Positions 1 through 7,913 of a DNA stretch of 64,000 nucleotides are shown in pieces. Each line of letters opens with the position of its first letter. Within the stretch, counting starts at the first letter, position 1. Origin of the DNA: Parahoeflea halophila (GTDB taxonomy: Bacteria > Pseudomonadota > Alphaproteobacteria > Rhizobiales > Rhizobiaceae); NCBI RefSeq assembly GCF_900220985.1, contig NZ_OCPC01000006.1, forward strand, positions 290,201-354,200, read 5' to 3'. Made by a program: the position numbers and the translations under genes. The notes under the pieces are model-generated. The model searched no databases. It was not told where the DNA came from and was given only the letters and a program-made list of their open reading frames with translations.

Positions 1-2
1 AC

Positions 3-977
3 AAATCCTCTCACCGCGTATGGGGCTATCTGTTCTTTGCCGGCCTGGCAGTGGGCCTTTTGGCAAAGGGGCCGGTCGCGGTGGTGTTGACGGGGATTCC
101 GATTTTCCTCTGGGTCGTCATCGGCAATCGCTGGCGGCAGCTGCTGCGTCTTCCATGGATTACCGGGACGCTGCTGACGGGTCTGATCGCCCTGCCCTGG
201 TATCTGCTGGCCGAAGCGAAGACGCCAGGCTTTCTCAACTACTTCATCATCGGAGAACACTACAAGAGGTTCCTGGAAACCGGCTGGCAGGGTGATTTGT
301 ACGGCTCGGCTCACGCGCGTGCAAAGGGGATGATCTGGGTCTATGGCTTCATTGCATTCCTGCCCTGGGTCCTGTTCGCTCCCGCACTGGCGACGAGAGG
401 CAGGCAGGTGCTGGAGATCTTCCGCAAGGATCGAACCGGTTGGCACAGCTACCTGCTGGCCTGGACCCTGTCACCCTTGATTCTGTTTACGCCGGCTGCC
501 AACATTCTTCCCGCCTATGTTCTGCCCGGAATTCCCGCCGCTGCAATCCTGCTGGTATCTGTCTGGGCTGGGATCTTCGGACAACCGGGCCGGAAGACGC
601 GTGCGTGGGTGGCAGTGTCCATGATCGGTGTGGCGGTTGTTGTTTTCGGCCTGACGACGGTGGCCTTCTTCTTCCCCAACACCCTCAATGTCAGATCGGA
701 ACGGGAGCTGGTGCAAAAGGCGCTGGAAACCTCTCCTGACATCGCGATCAATTACTGGGGTGATCGCAGCTACTCCGCCGAGTTTTATACGCAAGGCCGC
801 CTGCGTTACATTGCGGATTCAGCCACGCTCGAGGCCTTGAAGTCGAATGATGTCCGGGATGCCCTCGCGGTCTACAGCCACGACATACCGCGCCTGAAAG
901 ACCGGCTGGAGGCTGGCTTTGTCGATCTCGGCCGCTTCAACCGGCGTCACTTGTTCGTTGAACCGCCATTGCAATAG
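3..977 (+). CDS. ArnT-like glycosyltransferase (GT39/PMT family), 5' truncated by window edge
   Basis: The reading frame is open from the left edge, so the N-terminal half, which would carry the catalytic acidic loop, lies outside the window. The visible part has repeated hydrophobic segments, including GLLAKGPVAVVLTGIPIFLW and two long segments in the middle, followed by a soluble C-terminal tail of about 80 residues. The LLAKGP motif and the order of membrane segments are typical of ArnT-type polyprenyl-phosphate-sugar glycosyltransferases, which move a sugar from undecaprenyl phosphate to lipid A or another envelope acceptor in the inner membrane. The true acceptor cannot be told from this part. 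It converges on the next gene with only about 30 bases between the stops. Confidence 0.75.
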   Translation, partial: KSSHRVWGYLFFAGLAVGLLAKGPVAVVLTGIPIFLWVVIGNRWRQLLRLPWITGTLLTGLIALPWYLLAEAKTPGFLNYFIIGEHYKRFLETGWQGDLYGSAHARAKGMIWVYGFIAFLPWVLFAPALATRGRQVLEIFRKDRTGWHSYLLAWTLSPLILFTPAANILPAYVLPGIPAAAILLVSVWAGIFGQPGRKTRAWVAVSMIGVAVVVFGLTTVAFFFPNTLNVRSERELVQKALETSPDIAINYWGDRSYSAEFYTQGRLRYIADSATLEALKSNDVRDALAVYSHDIPRLKDRLEAGFVDLGRFNRRHLFVEPPLQ

Positions 978-1009
978 GAACGCGATCCGGCGGCTTGAGA
1001 TGCCCGCAC

Positions 1010-2290
1010 TCATTGCGGTTGGCTGCGGAGTGCAATCGTTGGCGGTGCCGTATTGAGCGTGTCGCGGGCAAACCCGGCAGCGGCCTTGTACTTGCCCATG
1101 AATTCGGCCCGTTCAGCCGCGGGAATGATGCTGTCGATATCGTCGAACTCGCCGCCGCAGCGCTCGTCAACCATGGTCAGCAGCCCGAACGGCCCCGCGC
1201 CCCGGTTGCACAGGATCAGCGCCGAAATCGGCTCGCACAATTCGGCATCGAACGCCGCGAGTGCTTCCGGGGACACGCCGTGCGCGAGCAACTTGGCCCC
1301 CAGAATGCGCGCGTCCATGATCGCCTGGCTGGCACCGTTCGAACCGGTCGGATACATCGCATGCGCGGCGTCGCCGATCAGCGCCACCGGCCCGTCCACC
1401 CAGGTCGGGACCGGGTCGCGGTCGATCATGGGGTTCTCGAAAGCAATGTCGGCACTGCGGATCAGCGCCGGCACATCCAGCCAGTCATAGGTCCAGTCCT
1501 CGAAATGATGGAGGAAATCGTCGATGCCGACCGGGCGGAACCAGCCCGTGGTCTCGCGCGCAGACGGATCGTCACAGGTGACCTCGGCAATCCAGTTGAT
1601 CAGCGCCAATCCGGTTTCGGGATCCGGCGCCGATATCGGATAGATCACCATCCGGTGCCGGTGCGTGCCGAGCCCGATGAAGGAGGATCCGGTACGGATC
1701 GGCTTTGCAAGCGAAGTGCCGCGCCACATCAACACTCCGCCCCAGTGAATGGGCGGCTGATCGGGATGCATCTGCGCCCGGATAGCCGAATGGATCCCGT
1801 CCGCCCCGATCAGCAGGCTGCCGGTTTCCTGGAACTCGCCGGTCCTGGTTTCGAGCGTTGCGGTGACGCGGCCATCGGCATTGACCGCATAACCCTTGGC
1901 ACGGCACCCGAGCCGGACCGCATCGGGACCTGCCAGCTCGAGCAGGCGACGGTAGAGCGCCATGTGAAATTCGCCCCGGTGCATGGCGTATTGCGGCCAG
2001 TTGTAACCCGCCAGCAGGCCGCGCGGTTCGGAATAGATCTCTTGGCCCTTTCTGCCGACCAGCGCCCACTCCTTCGCCGGCACCCCGATGGTGTCGAGTT
2101 CATCGGTGGTGAAGCCGAGATCGAGAAGTTCACGAACGGCGTTTGGCTGGATATTGATGCCGACGCCCAGTGGCTTGAGTTCGTTGACCGCTTCGAACAC
2201 CACGCAGTCGACACCGATCTGGTGCAGGGTCAGCGCAAGAGCCAGCCCGCCAATGCCGCCGCCAGCGATCATCACCCTGTTGTCCGCCAT
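1010..2290 (-). CDS. FAD-dependent aromatic monooxygenase, PhzS/salicylate hydroxylase-like
   Basis: A 426-residue group A flavoprotein monooxygenase. The N terminus has the dinucleotide-binding motif GGGIGG (about residues 10-15). A second FAD motif, GDAAHAMYPTGSNGASQA, lies near residue 300 and there is a central IGADG motif. Length and motifs fit the single-component hydroxylases that use NAD(P)H and O2 on aromatic rings (PhzS, salicylate hydroxylase). The GxNGASQ form of the second motif is typical of the PhzS-like branch. The start is preceded by GGAG about 9 bases upstream. It lies about 80 bases downstream of the ene-reductase gene on the same strand, so the two may be co-transcribed. 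The substrate is unknown. Confidence 0.85.
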   Translation of the reverse strand: MADNRVMIAGGGIGGLALALTLHQIGVDCVVFEAVNELKPLGVGINIQPNAVRELLDLGFTTDELDTIGVPAKEWALVGRKGQEIYSEPRGLLAGYNWPQYAMHRGEFHMALYRRLLELAGPDAVRLGCRAKGYAVNADGRVTATLETRTGEFQETGSLLIGADGIHSAIRAQMHPDQPPIHWGGVLMWRGTSLAKPIRTGSSFIGLGTHRHRMVIYPISAPDPETGLALINWIAEVTCDDPSARETTGWFRPVGIDDFLHHFEDWTYDWLDVPALIRSADIAFENPMIDRDPVPTWVDGPVALIGDAAHAMYPTGSNGASQAIMDARILGAKLLAHGVSPEALAAFDAELCEPISALILCNRGAGPFGLLTMVDERCGGEFDDIDSIIPAAERAEFMGKYKAAAGFARDTLNTAPPTIALRSQPQ

Positions 2291-2370
2291 CCAGAAAAGC
2301 TCCGTGTGTCTGGTGTTCTGTATACCGCTGCCCGCCTAAGCCAGAACGAACATTGCTGCAGGCAGCGGCA

Positions 2371-3519
2371 TCAGTTTTTCGGCTGATAGAAATCCGAGGT
2401 TCTCTCGCGGCCTGCAAGCCACCAGCCGGCCTGCAGCGGCCAGGTCTCGAAAGCTGTGTCATGGCCCAGATGGCGTGCTGCGTGCTGCGCCCAGTTCGGG
2501 TCGACCAGCGCTTCACGGCCGATGGCGATCAGATCGGCCTGGCCGCCTTGGAGGATGGCTTCCGCCTGCTCGGCATGGGTGATCAGACCCACCGCCATGG
2601 TCTTCATGTCTACATCCTTGCGCACCCGCTCGGCATAGCCGACTTGATACCCGGGCTGGCGCTTCTGGCCGCCGCTCGCCGTTGCCGCTCCGGCGATGCC
2701 GCTGGACGAGCAATCCATGACATCGACACCGCGACGCTTGAGTTCGCCCGCGAGCACCACAGTGTCCTCCAATGTCCAGCCATCTGGCACCCCATCAACC
2801 GCGGAAGTTCTGAAGAACAGCGGCAGTTCCTCGGGCCAGACCGCACGGACCCTCTCGGCAATCTCCAGCGCCAGCTGCATTCGCCCGGCGAGATCTCCGC
2901 CGTACCGGTCTGTGCGCCGGTTCGACAATGGCGACAGGAAACTGTGCACCAGATAACCATGCGCGCCATGGATTTCTGCAATCCTGTAGCCCGCCAGAAG
3001 CGCCCGCCTTGCAGCAGCTTCGTAGTCGTCCAGCAGCGCGGCGATCTCTTCCACTGTCAACTCATGCGGTACCGGCCAGCCCTCTGCCACTGGAATGGCT
3101 GACGCCCCGACCGGCGTCCACGGCATGTCGCCGCGGGCAAAATCAGCCTCGTTGAGCGGGCCGTTGCCGTACCAGGGGCGCTGCATGCCCCCCTTCCGGC
3201 CGGCATGCCCGAGCTGGATTGCCGGAATGGCGCCGTGCCTGAGCGCAAATTGCGCAACCCTTGCATGGCCGGGTACCTGACTGTCGGTCCACAGGCCCGG
3301 GCAGCCATGGGTGATGCGGCCCTGTTTCTGCACGGCCGTGGCTTCGGTGAAGACGATCCCTGCCCCGCCGATGGCAAAGCGCCCGAGATGAGTCAGATGC
3401 CAGTCATCCATATGACCCTCATGCGCCGAATACTGGCACATCGGTGAAATCACCACCCGGTTGCGGGTGGTGATGCCGCGAAGGGTGAGCGGTTGAAACA
3501 GGTGAGGCGCTGCAGTCAT
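2371..3519 (-). CDS. Old yellow enzyme family NADH:flavin oxidoreductase (YqjM-like)
   Basis: A 382-residue TIM-barrel FMN enzyme. Visible motifs are PMCQYSA near the N terminus (the YqjM-class active-site Cys), QLGHAGRKG, EIHGAHGYLVHSFLSP with NRRTDRYGG, and the C-terminal phosphate-binding IGREALVDPNW. These place it in the thermophilic-like/YqjM class of ene-reductases, which reduce activated C=C bonds with NAD(P)H. I chose the ATG followed by TAAPHLF because an AAGGACC-type ribosome site lies just upstream; an open frame continues 63 bases further. It is upstream of the flavin monooxygenase on the same strand, which suggests joint work on an aromatic or enone substrate. Confidence 0.88.
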   Translation of the reverse strand: MTAAPHLFQPLTLRGITTRNRVVISPMCQYSAHEGHMDDWHLTHLGRFAIGGAGIVFTEATAVQKQGRITHGCPGLWTDSQVPGHARVAQFALRHGAIPAIQLGHAGRKGGMQRPWYGNGPLNEADFARGDMPWTPVGASAIPVAEGWPVPHELTVEEIAALLDDYEAAARRALLAGYRIAEIHGAHGYLVHSFLSPLSNRRTDRYGGDLAGRMQLALEIAERVRAVWPEELPLFFRTSAVDGVPDGWTLEDTVVLAGELKRRGVDVMDCSSSGIAGAATASGGQKRQPGYQVGYAERVRKDVDMKTMAVGLITHAEQAEAILQGGQADLIAIGREALVDPNWAQHAARHLGHDTAFETWPLQAGWWLAGRERTSDFYQPKN

Positions 3520-3611
3520 GAGAGGTCCTTTTGTCATTCGCGCGGAAGCTATCGCGCGGTGACGCCGGGAGCAATCGTTCAACGCAAGGAATTGTCGAAG
3601 TGCAGCACCGT

Positions 3612-4436
3612 CTAACTCGAAACCGCCAGTTTTGGCGTAGGTATTCCCTGATGCGCTGCTTCGATCAGCGGCAAAACGAAGAAATCCATGCCGTGCGGCA
3701 CCTGCCCGACGGCCATCGGGCAGCCATAGACAGTTTCCAGATTGTCCGGTGTCAGCACCTGCCGTGGTGCGCCGCAGGCGTGAACCCTGCCCTGATGCAT
3801 CAACACCACATGGTCTGCATAATGCGCGGTCAGATTCAGATCGTGCAGGATCGCCACCACGCCGCCGCCGGCATCGGCATAGCGGCGGGCGATTTGCATG
3901 ATCTGCAGCTGGTGCTTTATATCGAGGCTTGAGATCGGTTCATCCAGAAACAGGCAGCGCGGCATGCCCTCAAGCACCGGTTCCCAGACCTGCGCCAGCA
4001 CCCGGGCGAGCTGAACCCGCTGCTGTTCGCCGCCGGAAAGCTCCTGATAAAGCCGTGCGCCATAGCCTTCCAAATCCACCGCTGCCAGTGCCTGCGCGAT
4101 CCGTACCGAACCATTGGTTCCGGTCTGAATCCCCGTCGTCAGGCCGAGCCGGACAACCTCGTGCACGGTGAAGGGAAACGACAGATTGGCCGTTTGCGGC
4201 AGCACCCCGCGCAGGCTGGCGAGCTCGGCCGGACGCGCGCGGGCGATGTCGACGCCGTTAAGACGCACATCGCCCGAGAAGGCGATCTCGCCAGTCAGCG
4301 CGCGTAGCAGGGTTGTCTTGCCTGACCCGTTAGGACCGATGATGACGCTGAACTGGTTCCGCGATGCTTGCATGTCGATGCCGTGCAGGATTTCGCTTTT
4401 TCCCAGCCGCACGTAAATGTTTCTTGCCGTGAGCAT
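3612..4436 (-). CDS. hmuV: Heme ABC importer ATP-binding protein HmuV
   Basis: A 274-residue ABC ATPase. The Walker A motif GPNGSGKTT is at residues 34-42, the signature LSGGEQQRVQ at 132-141, and Walker B LFLDEP at 161-166. The preceding HmuU gene ends one base upstream, and the hemP-S-T-U-V order is that of rhizobial heme import operons. HmuV would energise movement of heme from periplasmic HmuT through HmuU into the cytoplasm. It is the last gene of the leftward operon. The sequence is intact, with the N-terminal start and length usual for HmuV. Confidence 0.95.
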   Translation of the reverse strand: MLTARNIYVRLGKSEILHGIDMQASRNQFSVIIGPNGSGKTTLLRALTGEIAFSGDVRLNGVDIARARPAELASLRGVLPQTANLSFPFTVHEVVRLGLTTGIQTGTNGSVRIAQALAAVDLEGYGARLYQELSGGEQQRVQLARVLAQVWEPVLEGMPRCLFLDEPISSLDIKHQLQIMQIARRYADAGGGVVAILHDLNLTAHYADHVVLMHQGRVHACGAPRQVLTPDNLETVYGCPMAVGQVPHGMDFFVLPLIEAAHQGIPTPKLAVSS

Positions 4437-4437
4437 G

Positions 4438-5529
4438 TCAGATATCCATCAATCCGCGTCTGCGCAGCAGGATCCACAAGAAGAACGGCGCACCGACGGT
4501 TGCCGTCACGATGCCGATCGGAAGTTCGGCCGGCGCCACGATCTGGCGCGCAACCGCATCGGCAAACAACAGCATGATCGCGCCGAGCAGCGCGCACGCA
4601 GGCAGCAGGTAGCGATGATCCGGCCCGATCGACAGCCGCAACAGATGCGGCACCACGATGCCGACAAAGCCGATGCCGCCTGACACCGCGACAGCCGCCC
4701 CGGTGGCCGCCGCGACCATGACGATGGCGACGCGCTTGAACACCTGGACGTGAATCCCGAGATGCTGCGCCGTTGCCTCGCCCAGTGTCATAGCGTTCAA
4801 GCCGCGCGCCATGAACGGAGCAAAGACCAGGATCGGCACGATGATCGGCGCCACCGCCAGCACTTTGGGCCAGGTCGCCCCGGCCACCGAACCCAGACCC
4901 CAGAAGGTCAGATCCCTCAGCTGCTCGTCATCGGCCCAGAAGACCAACAGGCCGATAAAGGCTCCAGCCATCGCACCGAGCGCGATGCCCGCAAGCAGCA
5001 TGGTCGCAACCGAGGTGCGGCCATTGCTGGTGGAAATCCGGTAGAGCGCGAAGGTGAAAGCCAGCCCGCCGAGAAACGCTGCGAAGGGGACGTGGTAGAT
5101 CCCGAAAAGTGCTGCCACCGGCGCCAACACGCTGCCGCCAAGCACGATGAAGGTCACCGCTCCCAGCCCCGCGCCCGCGGAAACGCCGACAATGCCCGGA
5201 TCGGCCAGCGGATTGCGGAACAGCCCCTGCATGGTCGCCCCCGATACCGCCAGAGAGGCACCGATCATCATGCCGAGCAAGGTGCGCGGCATGCGGATAT
5301 CGAGGATCACCACGCGCTCGACGGCGCTGACAAGGTCGTCCTGGCCTGTGAGCAATGCCCAGACGACCGACACAGCCGAGGTGTCGGTGGCGCCCGAAGC
5401 CAGGCTCAGCACGGCGGTGAGCAACAGGGTGACCGCCAGCACAAGAATGATCCGGCGCGCAAAAACCGACCGGTCGCCCGCATCCGACCCCGCCCGCTGT
5501 GTAGCAACCGCGTCGAGACTAATGCTCAT
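4438..5529 (-). CDS. hmuU: Heme ABC importer permease HmuU (FecCD family)
   Basis: A very hydrophobic protein of 363 residues with about nine to ten membrane segments, of the FecCD/BtuC type. Family features include GASLAVSGATMQGLFRNPLA with LADPGIVGVSAGAGLGA in the first third and GGIGFVGIVVPHLLR in the last third; the latter forms the coupling helix that contacts the ATPase. I chose the ATG encoding MSISLDAV, which overlaps the end of hmuT by 11 bases and suggests translational coupling. A longer frame of 20 extra residues is open upstream but reads as Arg-rich shadow of hmuT. Its partners are HmuT and HmuV. Confidence 0.93.
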   Translation of the reverse strand: MSISLDAVATQRAGSDAGDRSVFARRIILVLAVTLLLTAVLSLASGATDTSAVSVVWALLTGQDDLVSAVERVVILDIRMPRTLLGMMIGASLAVSGATMQGLFRNPLADPGIVGVSAGAGLGAVTFIVLGGSVLAPVAALFGIYHVPFAAFLGGLAFTFALYRISTSNGRTSVATMLLAGIALGAMAGAFIGLLVFWADDEQLRDLTFWGLGSVAGATWPKVLAVAPIIVPILVFAPFMARGLNAMTLGEATAQHLGIHVQVFKRVAIVMVAAATGAAVAVSGGIGFVGIVVPHLLRLSIGPDHRYLLPACALLGAIMLLFADAVARQIVAPAELPIGIVTATVGAPFFLWILLRRRGLMDI

Positions 5530-6430
5530 GGCCGTAGAACGCGTCCGCCAGTTTCGAAATCGCCTCGCCCGTGCGTGGCCCGAACCCAAGCAACAACAGC
5601 CCGTCCATACGGATGATGCGTCCGTTCCTGACTGCCGGTGTCATCGAGAGCGCCGGGTGCGCCTCAAGCAGCGCGTTGGGTGATTGGTGATCTCCGGAGT
5701 CTCCACGCCCGTTCATCATCACGATGACTTCGGGCGCGGCCTCGATCACGGCTTCATTGCTGATCTGCTTGTAGCCGGAGAATTCGGTGATCACATTGTC
5801 GCCTCCGGCAAGCTCGACGATGTTGCCGGCGGCCGTGTTCTTGCCCGCCGCGTTGACCTTGTCGTCGGTCAGCGCCAGCACGAACATCACCTTGTGCCTG
5901 CGCTCGATGGAGGCGAGTTTCGCGCGGGCCCTGGCTATGTCGGCGGCGACCTTCTTCTTCAGGGCCTCGCCCTTCTCCGGCACACCCAGTTCTGCGGCGA
6001 TGATGGCGATGTTTTCAGAGATCCCCGCGAGTGTGAAGTCATCGGCAACGTCGACCCAGCGGACACCGGTGCTTCTGAGCACTTCCACGGCCTCGGGCGG
6101 TCCATTGTTCTCGCGCGCCAGGATGAGATCCGGCTTGACCGACAGCACGCCCTCCGGTGACAGCGCACGGATATAGCCGACATCGGGCAGAGCGGTGGCT
6201 TCGGGCGGATAGCTGGAGGTCGAATCCCGGCCCACGAGCCGGTCCTGTTCGCCAAGCGCATAGACAATTTCGGTCACCGCGCCACCGATCGCCAGCACCC
6301 TTTTGGCCTCCGTGCCCTCGGCATGGGTCAAATACGTCGCAAGCGGCGAGGACAGCAGTGCAACGAGTGCGGACTGAAGCAGGAACCGGCGCTTGAGGCC
6401 GCGAGGCTTCTTCATCATCGTCTGTGTCAT
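5519..6430 (-). CDS. hmuT: Periplasmic heme-binding protein HmuT
   Basis: A 303-residue periplasmic binding protein of the BtuF/FhuD (cluster A-II) fold. The N terminus has Lys/Arg residues followed by a hydrophobic stretch ending near THAEG, consistent with export. The mature part opens with RVLAIGGAVTEIVYALGEQDRLVG, as in HmuT/ShuT proteins, and contains the YPPEATALPDVGY segment; the conserved Tyr of this family is a heme ligand. The chosen ATG overlaps the hmuS stop codon in an ATGA. It would pass heme from the outer-membrane receptor to HmuUV. Confidence 0.92.
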   Translation of the reverse strand: MTQTMMKKPRGLKRRFLLQSALVALLSSPLATYLTHAEGTEAKRVLAIGGAVTEIVYALGEQDRLVGRDSTSSYPPEATALPDVGYIRALSPEGVLSVKPDLILARENNGPPEAVEVLRSTGVRWVDVADDFTLAGISENIAIIAAELGVPEKGEALKKKVAADIARARAKLASIERRHKVMFVLALTDDKVNAAGKNTAAGNIVELAGGDNVITEFSGYKQISNEAVIEAAPEVIVMMNGRGDSGDHQSPNALLEAHPALSMTPAVRNGRIIRMDGLLLLGFGPRTGEAISKLADAFYGHEH

Positions 6431-7509
6431 TGTGCTGGCTCCATGACCGGTGCGGACTCGGCCCGCGGCAGGGCCTGAACCAGCGCATCCCATTGCGCGA
6501 CGGAGTCGGACAGATCGCCCCCGCGACGGTCGCCATTGATCAGGATGATCTGGTCATCGTTGTCGTCAAAGATCTCGATTGAATGGATGTCGCCGCTGCT
6601 GGTGGGTTTGCGCACCAGCCAGATCGCGGCAAAGCGGTCCTTGCGCAGATGCAGATGAAACCCGCTGTCCAGCACGTTAAGCCATGGGCCCACCTGTTTG
6701 ATGTTGCGCACCGGACCCGAATGGATCTGGAGAATGCCGGGATTGCGGACGAAGGCCATGATCGGCACGCCCTGCGCAGCCAGTTGCTCAAACAACAGAT
6801 CGGCTGCCTCGGAGGACAGAGGCTGCGCATAATCCTCGCCAACCAGGCGGATGGCGTCATGGCGCGAAATCTTGCTCTTGCGCAGCATGGACAGGAACTG
6901 GTGGGTGTCCTCCATCTTTGCCCAGCTCTCGCGCAGTGCCGCCAAAACTTCGGCGCTCGGCTGCGCGGCCGGCTTGCAGGCTGTCGCTTCCTTGAAGGCC
7001 GGGCCCAGCGTGTCCTTCTGCAGCCTTTGCCGGATCAGGTTCCATGTCTCCACGTCCGTCGCGTCCCGGGTGAACACCTTGTGGACGGCGTCGCCGCGGG
7101 CATCGAAGAACTGGAAGCTTTGCAGCGTGGAACCGTCGCCCATCGGATTGGTCACGTGATAGGCATGCTGCCAGTGCTTGGGAAAAATGCGCAGGTCAAT
7201 GTCCTGTCCCAGCACCATCGAGGCATGTTTGCCGGCAGAATAATTCTCATACACCCCCGTCTTTTCATGCACTGCGTTGGCATTGCGCGAGAGCGCCATC
7301 ACCACACCCGCATCCTTGAGCATGGGGAAAAAGACGTCGATCAAGGGTTCGATACGCTCGACATGGTCGCCGACGAAAGCGTCGAGGAATTCGGCTTCCG
7401 ATATCCCCAGCTGATTAGCCAGGTCACGTTCACGCATCTTGGGATTGTCGCGACGTACGTTCTTGATCGCTGCCGCGTCGGGTTTTGTGCTGTTCATGCG
7501 CCTGCTCAC
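6427..7509 (-). CDS. hmuS: Hemin-degrading/heme trafficking factor HmuS
   Basis: A 356-360 residue protein made of two related halves of about 170 residues, as in HemS/ChuS/HmuS. The first half carries DVFFPMLKDAGVVMALSRN and the second carries FVRNPGILQIHSGPVRNIKQVGPWLNVLD, with the family heme-pocket pattern. It receives or degrades heme in the cytoplasm after import. Two starts are possible. A GTG overlaps the hemP stop in a GTGA arrangement, and an ATG lies 12 bases later; I list the GTG because of the overlap. It is followed by hmuT with an ATGA overlap, so the whole hemP-S-T-U-V block looks translationally coupled. Confidence 0.92.
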   Translation of the reverse strand: MSRRMNSTKPDAAAIKNVRRDNPKMRERDLANQLGISEAEFLDAFVGDHVERIEPLIDVFFPMLKDAGVVMALSRNANAVHEKTGVYENYSAGKHASMVLGQDIDLRIFPKHWQHAYHVTNPMGDGSTLQSFQFFDARGDAVHKVFTRDATDVETWNLIRQRLQKDTLGPAFKEATACKPAAQPSAEVLAALRESWAKMEDTHQFLSMLRKSKISRHDAIRLVGEDYAQPLSSEAADLLFEQLAAQGVPIMAFVRNPGILQIHSGPVRNIKQVGPWLNVLDSGFHLHLRKDRFAAIWLVRKPTSSGDIHSIEIFDDNDDQIILINGDRRGGDLSDSVAQWDALVQALPRAESAPVMEPAQ

Positions 7510-7694
7510 TTGTTGAGTATCAATTTGCCCTGCTTGGTGATTTTCAAGCGGTAGAGGGCCCCATCATGCTCGATGGCAACCTCCCTGCTCTCACCGAACA
7601 GGTCCCGCGATTCGATCACACGATCGTCGTGGGGGGGCTCAAACTGGGGATTGGGCGCGCGGTGTGCGGCTGGATTCTTTTCCAAAGTCAACAT
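7506..7694 (-). CDS. hemP: Hemin uptake protein HemP/HmuP
   Basis: A 62-residue protein whose C-terminal half has the HemP signature: a short segment around SRDLFGESREVAIEHDGALYRL followed by IT.QGKLILNK at the very end. In Bradyrhizobium and Sinorhizobium HmuP is needed, together with the iron regulator Irr, for activation of heme-utilisation genes. It is the first gene of the leftward operon and its stop overlaps the hmuS start. No strong ribosome site precedes the ATG. The divergent receptor gene starts about 220 bases away. Confidence 0.88.
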   Translation of the reverse strand: MLTLEKNPAAHRAPNPQFEPPHDDRVIESRDLFGESREVAIEHDGALYRLKITKQGKLILNK

Positions 7695-7815
7695 CCATTT
7701 GTTGGCCTGGCTGGCAGCGAGCTGGCTTGGCGTGAATTGCTGTGCGAATTAACTTGACTAAAAAGCTCCAGATTTAGTAGTTGGTCTCTCGCATAAGCTG
7801 AGTGGAGATGTCAAG

Positions 7816-7833
7816 TTTGATGTTGGTGTCAAA
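7816..7833. promoter_or_regulatory. Candidate regulator site between hemP and the heme receptor gene
   Basis: In the 219-base divergent intergenic region there is a perfect inverted repeat, TTTGA-N8-TCAAA. It sits about 80 bases before the receptor start. The TGA/TCA half-sites resemble the TGA-N9-TCA form reported for RirA (IRO) boxes, but the spacer is 8 rather than 9. I see no canonical Irr element (TTTAGAA-N3-TTCTAAA) or Fur box nearby. Iron or heme control is expected from the genes; which protein binds here is not shown. Confidence 0.3.
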
Positions 7834-7913
7834 TTGAGACAGCACCACCAGGGGGGCAAGCAAGCGGTACGCCAGCCAGCCATTCAACAAAAAATGGATC
7901 AGGTAAGAGCGTT

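Noticed and set aside
995..2386. A 463-codon open frame on the plus strand over the flavin monooxygenase
   Set aside because: Rich in Arg, Gln and His with no motif; it is the complement of a clear FAD enzyme.
3520..3582. Upstream extension of the old-yellow-enzyme gene by 21 codons
   Set aside because: The extension is basic and unlike the family; the internal ATG has its own ribosome site and the standard N terminus.
7741..7790. Possible Irr or Fur box in the heme divergent region (AATTGCTGTGCGAATT, GATTTAGTAGTT)
   Set aside because: Neither stretch fits the Irr element TTTAGAA-N3-TTCTAAA or a Fur-type palindrome closely enough.
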